Assembly: GCF_042219825.1 (NCBI RefSeq) | Contig: NZ_JBHJHQ010000001.1 | Coordinates: 496,001 to 560,000, forward strand | Reading direction: 5' to 3' | DNA length: 64,000 nucleotides | From: JBHJHP01 sp042219825 | GTDB taxonomy: Bacteria > Bacteroidota > Bacteroidia > Bacteroidales > UBA5342 | In this document: positions 18,291 to 26,442 of the stretch, piece by piece | Layout: each line of letters begins with the position of its first letter | Position numbering within the stretch: the first letter of the stretch is position 1 | The notes under the pieces: model-generated | What the model was told of the DNA's origin: nothing | Seen by the model: the letters and a program-made list of their open reading frames with translations, nothing else | The model's database searches: none | Translations under genes and position numbers: made by a program

Positions 18291-19280
18291 TCAAATATTA
18301 TAAATCCGGTCACATTCTTTAAGCAATTCATCCAGATCAACCGGGACGACACCTGATTTTGTACATACCAGTCCACCCGCTATGTTTGCAGCTTTTGCTG
18401 CCATTTCCATAGGCATTCCTGCAGCATAGCACAAAGCAATAACACTGATCACTGTATCACCGGCACCTGATACATCAGCGATGTCCCTTTTCTGGGCAGG
18501 AATGTGTAGGTTTTCTTCTCCACTGAGCAACATACCATGTTCAGAGAGCGTGATCAGCATGTTTTTAATATTGAATTTTTCCTTATAGATATGTGCCTGT
18601 TTTTCAATTTCTGTGATATTATCTTTTTCCAGATCTTTGTTAATACCGGCACAGAATTCATTGAAATTAGGTTTGAACAGCGTAACATTTTTGTATGAAA
18701 AGAAATTTTTCCGTTTCGGATCAACAAAGACCGGAACGGATAGCGGAACGAACAGTTCGTTGATTTTAGTAATCAATTGTTCAGAAATAATACCTTTATC
18801 ATAATCTTCAATAATTACTGCATCAACACTATTTTCGTTAAGGCATCGCTCAATGGACTTTTCCAGTTCATCTTCAATTGTACTGGAAAGCGGATCGGTA
18901 ACCTCATCATCAAGTCGCAGTAACTGTTGTCCACCACTGATAATTCTTGTTTTTATGGTAGTGGGACGGTCCGGATCGCTAACGATATAACGGTCTGTTA
19001 TCTGATTCTTTTCTGCTAACAATGATCTGAATTCTGAACCGTTTATATCGTCTCCAATTACACTACAGATCAATGGAGTAGCTCCGAGATGTTTAATATT
19101 TCTTGCAACATTGGCAGCACCACCCAGTCGGTGTTCTCTTCTGGAACGACTTAATATCGGAACGGGTGCTTCCGGTGAAATACGTTTGACGCTTCCCCAT
19201 AAGTAGGAATCCACCATTACATCGCCAATAATAAGAATATGTTTTGTTTTGAAAGATTCAGTATAATTTGAAATGAACAT
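18291..19280 (-). CDS. hldA: D-glycero-beta-D-manno-heptose-7-phosphate kinase (RfaE1/HldA type)
   Basis: 329 residues of the PfkB/ribokinase family. The N-terminal GDVMVDSYLWGSVKRISPEAPVP, followed by HRLGGAANVARNI, is characteristic of the heptose kinase half of HldE. The catalytic motif DVSGAGDTVISVIAL lies near residue 270. Length shows only the kinase is present; the adenylyltransferase half must be encoded elsewhere. The enzyme phosphorylates heptose-7-phosphate at C1 on the way to ADP-heptose for LPS core. It is the last gene of a four-gene minus-strand group (DUF4293, bactofilin, membrane protein, hldA). Confidence 0.9.
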   Translation of the reverse strand: MFISNYTESFKTKHILIIGDVMVDSYLWGSVKRISPEAPVPILSRSRREHRLGGAANVARNIKHLGATPLICSVIGDDINGSEFRSLLAEKNQITDRYIVSDPDRPTTIKTRIISGGQQLLRLDDEVTDPLSSTIEDELEKSIERCLNENSVDAVIIEDYDKGIISEQLITKINELFVPLSVPVFVDPKRKNFFSYKNVTLFKPNFNEFCAGINKDLEKDNITEIEKQAHIYKEKFNIKNMLITLSEHGMLLSGEENLHIPAQKRDIADVSGAGDTVISVIALCYAAGMPMEMAAKAANIAGGLVCTKSGVVPVDLDELLKECDRIYNI

Positions 19281-19292
19281 ACTTATAAACGC

Positions 19293-19673
19293 TTATTTAA
19301 AATCCTTAACAAAGAAGTAAGTAATAACGGGTAGGTAAAGTAAGTAAACAATCAGGAAAGAAAAGATATAGGTATTCATATTGTTTTCCTTCAAAAAATA
19401 AAATAGCAAAATAACAGTCAGGGCAACAAACATTTTCGCAGTTATGCTTCCCAAAACAATGAGCAGCTTATATGATCTGTTATGATCAATAAGAAATTTA
19501 GAAACAGCATAATCCAGTACGCACATTGCATAAATGATAACATGTATAATCACCAGCTCTTTCAGGATGGAAAGATGCGGAACAATTGCATTGATTACAT
19601 TATGTAATACAAATAAGGCTAACGCGTACAGACCCATAAATTTGTAGGCTCTGCGAATTTTGTGGGGACTCAT
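19293..19673 (-). CDS. Small four-helix membrane protein, unrecognised
   Basis: 126 residues with about four hydrophobic segments (near 11-31, 37-58, 67-90 and 100-120) and a basic N-terminus (MSPHKIRRAYK). I do not recognise the family. It lies 2 bases after the bactofilin stop and 12 bases before hldA, so it is almost certainly co-transcribed. Position and topology weakly recall the small AtpI-like proteins found beside bactofilin genes in some Bacteroidota, but the sequence does not prove this. Confidence 0.65.
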   Translation of the reverse strand: MSPHKIRRAYKFMGLYALALFVLHNVINAIVPHLSILKELVIIHVIIYAMCVLDYAVSKFLIDHNRSYKLLIVLGSITAKMFVALTVILLFYFLKENNMNTYIFSFLIVYLLYLPVITYFFVKDFK

Positions 19674-19675
19674 TT

Positions 19676-20065
19676 CTATTTTTTCTTATCAGTTAAATCT
19701 TTGGTGGATGGGCTTGGAACTACCGGTTTTCCCATGTCGCAGGTGCCGGTAAAGACCGCATTCGGTTCTATAGCCAGACGGGACGTTTTAATGTCTCCGT
19801 TTATTTTGGCAGTAGCTTTAATAGACAGCAGCTCATTGACTAAAAGCTTTCCTTCAATTGCACCCATAACTTCTGCTGTTTTGCAGGTTATTTCGCCTTT
19901 TAGTGAACCTTCCGGACCAACAACCAATTTCCCTTTGCAATTAATTGTTCCCTCAACAATTCCATCGATTCTTAAATCGCCTTCTGCTGATAATTCACCC
20001 TTGATTTTGGTTCCGGTTGTGATCAGATTGTGTTTTGTTTCCTCAATTGAGTTTGTTTTTGCCAT
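19676..20065 (-). CDS. Bactofilin (polymer-forming cytoskeletal protein)
   Basis: 129 residues. The central part is the bactofilin beta-helix, with short repeats spaced by glycine: GTKIKGELSAEGDLRIDG, VEGTINCKGKLVVGPEGSLKG, TCKTAEVMGAIEGKLLV. Short unstructured tails flank it, the C-terminal one lysine-rich. Bactofilins polymerise without nucleotide and scaffold envelope or peptidoglycan enzymes. The neighbouring small membrane protein may be a membrane anchor, which is inference from position. Confidence 0.92.
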   Translation of the reverse strand: MAKTNSIEETKHNLITTGTKIKGELSAEGDLRIDGIVEGTINCKGKLVVGPEGSLKGEITCKTAEVMGAIEGKLLVNELLSIKATAKINGDIKTSRLAIEPNAVFTGTCDMGKPVVPSPSTKDLTDKKK

Positions 20066-20102
20066 TTTTATAATTTTTAAAAGTACCGCTACTTTTTAAT
20101 GT

Positions 20103-20555
20103 TTATCTTATTCTATCCAGTGATCTTACTAATGCTTCATCTTTTCCTATGCTCCTCACCGCTAAATAAAGCAATATAGCATTTATTAGTGGAAGAACAG
20201 CACCAATTTTGAAAGAATTGAACTCTAAAGATAAATCTTTTTTGAACGTAAAATAATAATATGCGATCAAAGCATATGATCCTAAATATAAGACAAGACT
20301 GAATATGGAAATACGAATTTGTATAACTCTTTTTTTATAAAAAAATATTGCTGTTGCAACTAATATGAAGCTCAGATGAAATAGCGTCGCTAACGGCATG
20401 GCCTCTTTTATGGTTATTCCGGTTTCGTTATAAAGTCTGTAAGGGCTTAAAAAAATAATTCCCGTGTTGGTAAAACTCAGAATATTGGTAGATAAAATTA
20501 CTCCGGTCAGTACCACTACTAAAAACAGATAAAGTGTTTGTATGCGTTGTATCAT
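20103..20555 (-). CDS. DUF4293 integral membrane protein
   Basis: 150 residues with four predicted membrane helices. The opening MIQRIQTLYLFLVVVL and the layout of an extracytoplasmic loop after helix 1 are typical of DUF4293, a Bacteroidota-specific family of unknown function. It is the first gene of the minus-strand group leading into bactofilin, with a 37-base gap. Confidence 0.85.
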   Translation of the reverse strand: MIQRIQTLYLFLVVVLTGVILSTNILSFTNTGIIFLSPYRLYNETGITIKEAMPLATLFHLSFILVATAIFFYKKRVIQIRISIFSLVLYLGSYALIAYYYFTFKKDLSLEFNSFKIGAVLPLINAILLYLAVRSIGKDEALVRSLDRIR

Positions 20556-20579
20556 AGTTTACATGTTATTAAGTTAAAG

Positions 20580-20587
20580 CAAAGTTA
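20580..20587 (-). promoter_or_regulatory. Possible -7 element for the DUF4293-bactofilin-hldA group
   Basis: The minus strand reads TAACTTTG, an exact TAnnTTTG match 25 bases upstream of the ATG. The -33 half is not evident. Confidence 0.45.
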
Positions 20588-20688
20588 AAAAAAATCGTGT
20601 CATTGCAGGGTTTCAGATAAAAGTTTAATGTGCGATATGTAATTTAATTTTCAAATCTTACTTTTGTTGATCCAAAAATATAAAAAGG

Positions 20689-21495
20689 ATGAAAGATAAG
20701 GTTGTTATCATAACTGGGGCATCTTCAGGAATCGGTCTTGCACTGGCTCGTCAGTACGCCGCAAAAGGATCCCATTTGGTACTGGCGGCGCGTTCGCTGG
20801 ATAAGCTTAATGAAGTGAGTGTTGAGCTTGAAAAATCCGGTGTTGAGGTGCTAGCGGTTAAAACGGACGTGAGCATTGAAAGTGACTGTAAAAATATTGT
20901 GGAAAGGGCCGTTTCAAAATTTGGAAGAGTAGATGTTTTGATAAATAATGCAGGTATTTCCATGCGTGCTAATTTCATGGATGTGGAACTTTCTGTATTG
21001 AAACGCTTAATGGATGTAAACTTTTGGGGAACCGTATATTGTACCAGGTATGCGTTACCTTATCTTTTAAAAAGCAAAGGTTCATTGGTCGGTGTTTCAT
21101 CCATAGCCGGTTATGTTGGTTTGCCCGGGCGGACCGGTTATTCCGCTTCAAAATTTGCCATGCATGGTTTTTTAAATACGGTAAGAACCGAAAATCTTAA
21201 AAAGGGGCTTCACGTATTGATTGCTGCACCAGGCTTTACGGCTTCAAATGTCAGGTTTTCTGCCTTGACAGCTGATGGATCTTCTCAGGGTGAAACGCCC
21301 AGAAAAGAAGATAAAATGATGAGTGCGGAAGAAGTAGCACGGCACATTTACAAGGCTGTGATAAAGCGCAAACGCACGCTGATTCTTACCTTTGTTGAAG
21401 GTAAATTAACCGTCTTTCTGAGTAAATTTATGCCCGGACTACTTATAAAGCTGACTTACAATCACATGGCAAAAGAGCCTGATGCTCCATTATAG
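20689..21495 (+). CDS. Short-chain dehydrogenase/reductase
   Basis: 268 residues, classical SDR. The cofactor motif VVIITGASSGIGLALARQYA is at the N-terminus, NNAG lies near residue 87, and the catalytic serine, tyrosine and lysine are in VSSIAGYVGLPGRTGYSASK. The C-terminal MPGLLIKLTYNHMAK suggests a membrane-associated tail, as in DHRS7-like proteins. The substrate cannot be predicted. It is a single gene converging with the lipoprotein gene at 21503. TACTTTTG at 20659-20666 fits a -7 element. Confidence 0.88.
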   Translation: MKDKVVIITGASSGIGLALARQYAAKGSHLVLAARSLDKLNEVSVELEKSGVEVLAVKTDVSIESDCKNIVERAVSKFGRVDVLINNAGISMRANFMDVELSVLKRLMDVNFWGTVYCTRYALPYLLKSKGSLVGVSSIAGYVGLPGRTGYSASKFAMHGFLNTVRTENLKKGLHVLIAAPGFTASNVRFSALTADGSSQGETPRKEDKMMSAEEVARHIYKAVIKRKRTLILTFVEGKLTVFLSKFMPGLLIKLTYNHMAKEPDAPL

Positions 21496-21502
21496 AGCTG
21501 AA

Positions 21503-22141
21503 TCAGGGATTGCTTCTGTGATGAAATGTATAAACCAGTCCGACATTAAAAATAAAAGGATTATAGTCCAAAACGGAATTGTCATTAACGTTAAAGGATA
21601 ACCCGGCCTGCAACTGAAATTTCAAATGTTCAATGCCGAAGCGGCCGACAAAAGTTGGTTCAACATAAACTCCTGTTCCAAACTCCCTGAATGAAATAAA
21701 GGATGCTCTGGTTGCCAGGCCTGCTTCAACATAATCGCTGACCACAAAAACATTCGGCTGGATATAAAATCTAGAGAAGGCTCCTTCGTTATGTTCTCCA
21801 AAAGTTCCCTGCGTGGTTGTGGTGGAATAACCGGCACCACCACCACCAAGAAGTTCCAGATGTAATGCATTATTAATGGTCTGATAAACCCCCATGCCTC
21901 CTTCAAACTGCAGATGTTCATGATCATTCCCATTGGCGACGGAGAAATCGCCCGTTAAGTCAATATGCTTAATGGGAGAATAGGCCAGCTGCATATCGAA
22001 AGTTGATGTGCCAAGGGACGCTGAAACTGTTGCTTCTCCCTGATCCTGCAGTAATGGAGTTTGTAGCTGATTTGGAAAATAAACAGGAGCACAGGCCGCA
22101 AATAATATACTCATTGAAACTAAAAACAGTGACTTTTTCAT
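21503..22141 (-). CDS. Predicted lipoprotein with outer-membrane-barrel-like strands
   Basis: 212 residues. The signal ends ILFAAC (lipobox), giving a lipidated N-terminus. The mature sequence alternates hydrophobic and polar residues in short strands (ATVSASLGTSTFDMQLAYS, GVYVEPTFVGRFGIEHLKF, NPFIFNVGLVYTF), the pattern of a small beta barrel or surface porin-like domain. I do not recognise a named family. Combining a lipobox with barrel strands is common among Bacteroidota surface proteins. Function is unknown. Confidence 0.65.
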   Translation of the reverse strand: MKKSLFLVSMSILFAACAPVYFPNQLQTPLLQDQGEATVSASLGTSTFDMQLAYSPIKHIDLTGDFSVANGNDHEHLQFEGGMGVYQTINNALHLELLGGGGAGYSTTTTQGTFGEHNEGAFSRFYIQPNVFVVSDYVEAGLATRASFISFREFGTGVYVEPTFVGRFGIEHLKFQLQAGLSFNVNDNSVLDYNPFIFNVGLVYTFHHRSNP

Positions 22142-22166
22142 TTTCGTATTGTTTTGGTTGCTTAAT

Positions 22167-22174
22167 CAAATTTA
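22167..22174 (-). promoter_or_regulatory. Possible -7 element for the barrel-like lipoprotein gene
   Basis: The minus strand reads TAAATTTG 26 bases before the start. A weak -33 candidate (ATTG, three of four) lies 20 bases further upstream. Confidence 0.42.
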
Positions 22175-22272
22175 TGACCTCAAACGTGAAAAAACAATTC
22201 ATTTGGAAAAAATGTTAGTAATCAGGTAGTATGACTTTTTATGAATATACTGATTTGCAGTAGTTTTATGGT

Positions 22273-22482
22273 ATGATTTGTACGTGTAACAGGGTGAGTG
22301 GTGCTGATGTAAAAAGAGCACTTAAGAAGCATCCGGATGCCTCAGTTGAAGATATCAGGTTGATGACGGGTGCATCTATAAGTTGTGGAAAGTGTTACAG
22401 GAGCCTGGTTCAGTTTATAGAAATGAACCGGACTGTAAAATATGTACAGAATAATCTGTTTAAAAACGAGAATTTTGGCTAA
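22273..22482 (+). CDS. BFD-like [2Fe-2S]-binding protein
   Basis: 69 residues. Two cysteines at the N-terminus (MICTCNRVS) and two later (SCGKC) give the C-x-C ... C-x2-C arrangement of the BFD [2Fe-2S] domain. The helix between them (IRLMTGASI) fits this small helical fold. Bacterioferritin-associated ferredoxin releases iron from bacterioferritin; free-standing BFD domains also serve as generic electron carriers. No bacterioferritin gene is nearby. Its 3' end overlaps the FKBP-like gene. Confidence 0.8.
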   Translation: MICTCNRVSGADVKRALKKHPDASVEDIRLMTGASISCGKCYRSLVQFIEMNRTVKYVQNNLFKNENFG

Positions 22483-22906
22483 ACGCGAACAAAAATTAAA
22501 AAACCGGGGAGGTGCAGGACTTCATAAGAAAACCGGGGAGGAATTTCTGGAAAAGAACAGGAAAAAAGAAGATGTGATTGAAACAGATTCAGGTTTACAA
22601 TACCAGGTAATTGAGGAAGGAAACGGCAATATCCCGGATGAATACAGTAAATTAGTTATTCATCAGCGAGCTCTGTTATTAAACGGAACAATTCTGGAAG
22701 ACACCTATCGAAAAAATCAACCGGATGAAGTAAAATACGAAGAATTAATTGACGGACTTAAGGAAGGTGTACTTTTAATGAAAGAAGGAAGTCGCTATAA
22801 GTTTTGGGTTCCCCCGGAATTAGGTTGGGGAAGAAAAGGCACATCGGGTAAAATTCCTCCTTTTGCAGTCATTTCATTTGATATCCGCTTAATATCTACC
22901 TCATGA
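22475..22906 (+). CDS. FKBP-type peptidyl-prolyl isomerase-like protein
   Basis: 143 residues if TTG at 22475 is used. An ATG at 22442 is in frame, but the extra residues merely reread the end of the preceding gene and would create a 41-base overlap; homologues I know start with AKREQKLKN-like sequence. After a charged N-terminal helix comes the FKBP domain: SGLQYQVIEEGNG, DGLKEGVLLMKEGSRYKFWVP, ELGWG, IPPFAVISFDIRLI. Several aromatic residues of the proline pocket are replaced (IHQR for the usual VHY, ILED for FDS, GLKEG for GW), so isomerase activity is doubtful and a chaperone role is possible. Confidence 0.82.
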   Translation: MAKREQKLKNRGGAGLHKKTGEEFLEKNRKKEDVIETDSGLQYQVIEEGNGNIPDEYSKLVIHQRALLLNGTILEDTYRKNQPDEVKYEELIDGLKEGVLLMKEGSRYKFWVPPELGWGRKGTSGKIPPFAVISFDIRLISTS

Positions 22907-22929
22907 AAGTAGTGTTATCCGAATAACTG

Positions 22930-22959
22930 TTTGTGAGTTAAAGAATAATAATATCTTTG
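22930..22959 (+). promoter_or_regulatory. Bacteroidota-type promoter for the M48 protease
   Basis: TTTG at 22930-22933 and TATCTTTG at 22952-22959 are 18 bases apart. The ATG at 22999 lies 40 bases downstream of the -7 element. Confidence 0.7.
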
Positions 22960-22998
22960 TAAACGCTTCATGATTTAACGTGGCATTATATTCTTTAA

Positions 22999-24228
22999 AT
23001 GGGAAACACAGTTTTTTGGATCATTATTTTCATTCTTATTTTCGATTACTTTTTCGAGCTATATCTTGATTGGCTTAATACAAGACAGTTAAGTAATACT
23101 CTGCCGGATGAGTTAAAAGGTATATACAGTGATGAAGAATACAAAAAATCTCAGGATTATTACAAGGTAAAACAGCGATTTTCACAGATAACAGGTACAT
23201 TCAGCACCGTATTAATTATGCTGATGCTATTTATGGGAGGCTTCGGATGGCTGGATACTTTAGTGCGTTCAGTAACGGATAGTGCAGTATTGATAGCTTT
23301 ACTTTTCTTTGGAATTATCGGATTGGCATCTGATCTGTTGACCATGCCATTTTCTATTTATTCTACTTTTGTTATTGAAGAAAAATTTGGGTTCAATAAA
23401 ACCACTCCCAAAACATTTGTACTGGACACGTTGAAGGGTTGGTTAATCACTGCTATCGTAGGTGGGGGCATTTTAAGTCTTATTGTTTGGGTTTACACAC
23501 TGACCCAAAACTATTTCTGGCTGATAGCCTGGGCCATAATCGTGGTTTTTTCCTTGTTTACCGCTATGTTTTATACATCCCTTATTCTACCGTTATTCAA
23601 TAAGCAAAAGCCGCTGGAAGAAGGTTCTTTACGCGATAAGCTTGAAAAATTGAGTGTTAAGACGGGGTTTAAACTTGACAATATTTTTGTGATGGATGGG
23701 TCAAAAAGAAGTACAAAGGCCAATGCCTTTTTTTCCGGCTTAGGACCGAAAAAGAGGATCGTGTTGTACGATACTTTAATAAATGATCTGACAGAAGATG
23801 AAGTCACCGCCGTACTGGCACATGAAATTGGGCATTATAAAAAGAAACATACGCTTCAGAGCATTATTATTACGATAGTGAACAGTGGAATTATGTTATT
23901 TATACTATCACTGTTTTTGCAAAGCAACGCCTTAAGTGAAGCGCTTGGGGCAAAGGTTCCGGGCTTTCATATTAATGTGCTGGCATTTGGAATTTTATAT
24001 AGTCCCGTATCCTTTATACTGGATATTTTTATGAATATGCTTTCTCGTAAAAATGAATATCAAGCGGACCGTTTTGCAAAGGAAAATTTTTCGGGTTTAG
24101 CCTTGACTGAAGGACTTAAAAAACTGTCTGTTAAATCGCTAAGTAATCTTAAACCGCATAAATTGTATGTGTTTTTTTATTACTCTCATCCAACATTACT
24201 TCAGCGCATTCATGCTTTGGCAGCATAA
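22999..24228 (+). CDS. M48-family membrane metalloprotease (Ste24-like)
   Basis: 409 residues with several membrane helices (near 5-22, 65-85, 93-115, 147-170, 176-200, 285-310, 325-345). The zinc motif HEIGH lies near residue 275 in AVLAHEIGHYKKKH, and the third ligand is in NEYQADRFA, as in CAAX prenyl protease 1 / Ste24. FVMDGSKRSTKANAFFSGLG is the usual substrate-groove block. Bacterial members have membrane-protein quality-control or peptide-processing roles. The gene has its own promoter. Confidence 0.93.
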   Translation: MGNTVFWIIIFILIFDYFFELYLDWLNTRQLSNTLPDELKGIYSDEEYKKSQDYYKVKQRFSQITGTFSTVLIMLMLFMGGFGWLDTLVRSVTDSAVLIALLFFGIIGLASDLLTMPFSIYSTFVIEEKFGFNKTTPKTFVLDTLKGWLITAIVGGGILSLIVWVYTLTQNYFWLIAWAIIVVFSLFTAMFYTSLILPLFNKQKPLEEGSLRDKLEKLSVKTGFKLDNIFVMDGSKRSTKANAFFSGLGPKKRIVLYDTLINDLTEDEVTAVLAHEIGHYKKKHTLQSIIITIVNSGIMLFILSLFLQSNALSEALGAKVPGFHINVLAFGILYSPVSFILDIFMNMLSRKNEYQADRFAKENFSGLALTEGLKKLSVKSLSNLKPHKLYVFFYYSHPTLLQRIHALAA

Positions 24229-24249
24229 CAACTTTAGTGGAATTTTAAC

Positions 24250-24275
24250 AAAAAAGGTTGACATTTAATCAACCT
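24250..24275 (-). terminator. Rho-independent terminator of the SUI1-like gene
   Basis: On the minus strand AGGTTGA pairs with TCAACCT across a 7-base loop and is followed by six T. The stem overlaps the stop codon of the SUI1-family gene. Confidence 0.7.
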
Positions 24276-24613
24276 CCGGCCTTTTTTACTTTATATCCTT
24301 CAGATTTAAGGATGTCATATATTTTGTCCCTGAAGTCTCCCTGTATCATTATTTCGCCATCTTTAACAGTTCCACCAACACCACATTTGGTTTTCAATAA
24401 TTTCCCTAGTTCTTTAAGATCATCATCGTGTCCAATAAATCCGGTAACCAGCGTAACAGTTTTCCCTTTTCTTTTCTTGCTGTCCCGTAAAACCCTTAAG
24501 TCCTGTTTATTATTATCGGGAGTCTCTTCCAGATTTTCATCATCAGCTTCGTAATTATAATCAGGATTAGAGGAATAAACCATTCCTAATCTCTTTTTCC
24601 AGTCTTCGGACAT
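24269..24613 (-). CDS. SUI1/eIF1-family translation factor (YciH-like)
   Basis: 114 residues from the ATG at 24613; a TTG further upstream would overlap rnfA and add unrelated residues. The N-terminal 50 residues are acidic and probably disordered. The C-terminal half is the SUI1 domain: KGKTVTLVTGFIGHDDDLKELGKLLKTKCG, then GGTVKDGEIMIQGDF. The family is homologous to eukaryotic eIF1 and influences start-codon selection in studied bacteria. It follows rnfA by 22 bases, so it may ride on the rnf transcript, though this is not functionally implied. Confidence 0.9.
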   Translation of the reverse strand: MSEDWKKRLGMVYSSNPDYNYEADDENLEETPDNNKQDLRVLRDSKKRKGKTVTLVTGFIGHDDDLKELGKLLKTKCGVGGTVKDGEIMIQGDFRDKIYDILKSEGYKVKKAGG

Positions 24614-24635
24614 AACAGAATATTTTTGATTTGAA

Positions 24636-25208
24636 TTATACGATACCGGCAAATCCCATAAATGCCATCGCCAGCAAGCCGGCTGTAATTAAAGCAATGG
24701 GAGTGCCTTTCATACCTTTAGGAATCTTTACAAGGTCCATTTGTTCACGCAAACCTGCAAAAAGAATAAGCGCTAATCCAAAACCAAGTGCCGTAGAAAA
24801 GGAAAACACCACACCTTCCAGCAGATTATATTCCTTTTGAATGGTCATAATGGCTACACCAAGAATTGCACAGTTTGTGGTGATTAACGGAAGAAATACA
24901 CCCAAAGCCTGGTATAGAGGGGGGCTTACTTTCTTAAGAATAATTTCCACCAGCTGAACTAAAGCAGCAATTACCAGAATAAAAGTAATCGTCTGCAGGA
25001 ATCCGATACCAAAAGCATCAAGTATATATTTCTGGATCAGATATGTAACAATGGTTGCGATAACCATAACAAATGTTACAGCACCGGTCATACCAACGGC
25101 AGTATCTATTTTTTTAGAAACACCCAGGAATGGACAAATTCCTAAAAACTGGCTTAAAACGATGTTGTTTACAAATATTGCCGATATAAATATTAATATA
25201 TATTCCAT
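24636..25208 (-). CDS. rnfA: Rnf complex membrane subunit RnfA
   Basis: 190 residues with six membrane helices, homologous to RnfE and to NqrE. It starts with EYILIFISAIFVNNIVLSQFLGICPFLGVSK, where the cysteine in GICPF ligates the [2Fe-2S] cluster shared with RnfE inside the membrane. TTNCAILGVA holds the second conserved cysteine. It is the last rnf gene on the minus strand (order B, C, D, G, E, A). The complex couples ferredoxin oxidation with NAD+ reduction to ion pumping. Confidence 0.96.
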   Translation of the reverse strand: MEYILIFISAIFVNNIVLSQFLGICPFLGVSKKIDTAVGMTGAVTFVMVIATIVTYLIQKYILDAFGIGFLQTITFILVIAALVQLVEIILKKVSPPLYQALGVFLPLITTNCAILGVAIMTIQKEYNLLEGVVFSFSTALGFGLALILFAGLREQMDLVKIPKGMKGTPIALITAGLLAMAFMGFAGIV

Positions 25209-25225
25209 GATTCTTATTTTCTGAG

Positions 25226-25813
25226 TTATGCAACTTTACGCATTCGGTTGATAAACGCAATTAAGTATCCAAGCGCAATAAAAGCACCAGGAGCCAGAAC
25301 GAAAATCAGCATGCCATACTGATTCGGATATATGGTGACACCGAATACTTTCCCGCTTCCTAAAAATTCACGTACTGAACCTAAAATTGAAAGGGCCATC
25401 GCAAAGCCAAGTCCCATTCCCAGTCCGTCGATTACTGAGCTCATCAGACTGTTTTTTGAGGCAAAAGCTTCGGCACGCCCCAAAACAATACAGTTAACAA
25501 CGATTAAAGGAATAAAAATGCCCAGACTTTCGAACAATGACGGTAAATAGGCCTGCATAGAGAGTTCTACCAGGGTTACGAATGATGCTATAATGACTAT
25601 AAATGCAGGTATTCGCACCTTGTCGGGTATCAGGTTCTTCACTAATGAAACCACCAGGTTACTCATGGTCAGCACGAAAGTGGTTGCCAGTCCCATTCCC
25701 AAACCGTTAATGGCTGATGAGGTTACACCCAGGGTGGGACACATACCAAGAAGCAGTACAAAAACTGCATTTTCTCTAAAGAAACCCTTATTAAAATTTT
25801 TCCACTGATTCAT
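25226..25813 (-). CDS. rnfE: Rnf complex membrane subunit RnfE
   Basis: 195 residues and six helices. The paired cysteine motifs are present: LLGMCPTLGVT near the N-terminus and VNCIVLGRAEAFASKNS in the middle. These match RnfA and support the intramembrane iron-sulfur site. The C-terminal MRKV tail is short. It lies 17 bases upstream of rnfA in the same operon. Confidence 0.96.
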   Translation of the reverse strand: MNQWKNFNKGFFRENAVFVLLLGMCPTLGVTSSAINGLGMGLATTFVLTMSNLVVSLVKNLIPDKVRIPAFIVIIASFVTLVELSMQAYLPSLFESLGIFIPLIVVNCIVLGRAEAFASKNSLMSSVIDGLGMGLGFAMALSILGSVREFLGSGKVFGVTIYPNQYGMLIFVLAPGAFIALGYLIAFINRMRKVA

Positions 25814-25824
25814 AAGCTCCTTGT

Positions 25825-26430
25825 TTATTCATTCATATCAGTTGCTCCCTTCAGGGAGTCAATTTTTTCTTCATAAATCTTGTACCCTCTGTTCACAGCA
25901 TCCAGGAATGCTCTTGAACTAATGGTTGCTGCAGTTATGGCATCTATATCACCACCATCTTTGGATACTTCCATGTTTGTGGTGGCAGGATTCTTTCCGT
26001 TGATGTCTCCTTTTCCGGCCCGGAACCAATCATTCATTTTGCTTCCAAGCCCTGGTGTTTCTTTATGTTCAAGAACCGAGTAGTTGATGATGTTACCTTC
26101 CTTGTCAAACCCGATCATAACTTTAATTAACCCGCTGAATCCATTTTTTGAAAAGGTTTCAACTGCTGCACCAATAAACTTATTATCCTTTTTAGCGGGA
26201 TAGATTGTAACTTTTTCTCCATCTATATTTACATTCAGTGCCTCTTTGGAAGGTTGGTTTGTAAATCCCGGAACAACCTGTTCAATAGCTTTTACCTGTT
26301 TTGCCATTTTGGCTTCAGCAATAGGTGCCTTTGTTATATTATATACAGTTCCGAGTGCTCCGCCGGAAATTAAAGCTATTGCCAGCAAAACCAGGAACAT
26401 ATTGAGAAATGAAGATTCTAATTTTTTCAT
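25825..26430 (-). CDS. rnfG: Rnf complex subunit RnfG (covalent FMN)
   Basis: 201 residues. One N-terminal membrane helix (about 8-32) is followed by an extracytoplasmic FMN-binding domain. HKETPGLGSKM is typical, and the FMN-attachment region reads DAITAATISS, with the threonine preceding ISS as the expected ester site; the usual SGAT is TAAT here. The gene sits between rnfD and rnfE with 11-12-base gaps. It carries electrons across the complex in the NqrC-like position. Confidence 0.94.
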   Translation of the reverse strand: MKKLESSFLNMFLVLLAIALISGGALGTVYNITKAPIAEAKMAKQVKAIEQVVPGFTNQPSKEALNVNIDGEKVTIYPAKKDNKFIGAAVETFSKNGFSGLIKVMIGFDKEGNIINYSVLEHKETPGLGSKMNDWFRAGKGDINGKNPATTNMEVSKDGGDIDAITAATISSRAFLDAVNRGYKIYEEKIDSLKGATDMNE

Positions 26431-26442
26431 TGTGAGATGCTT

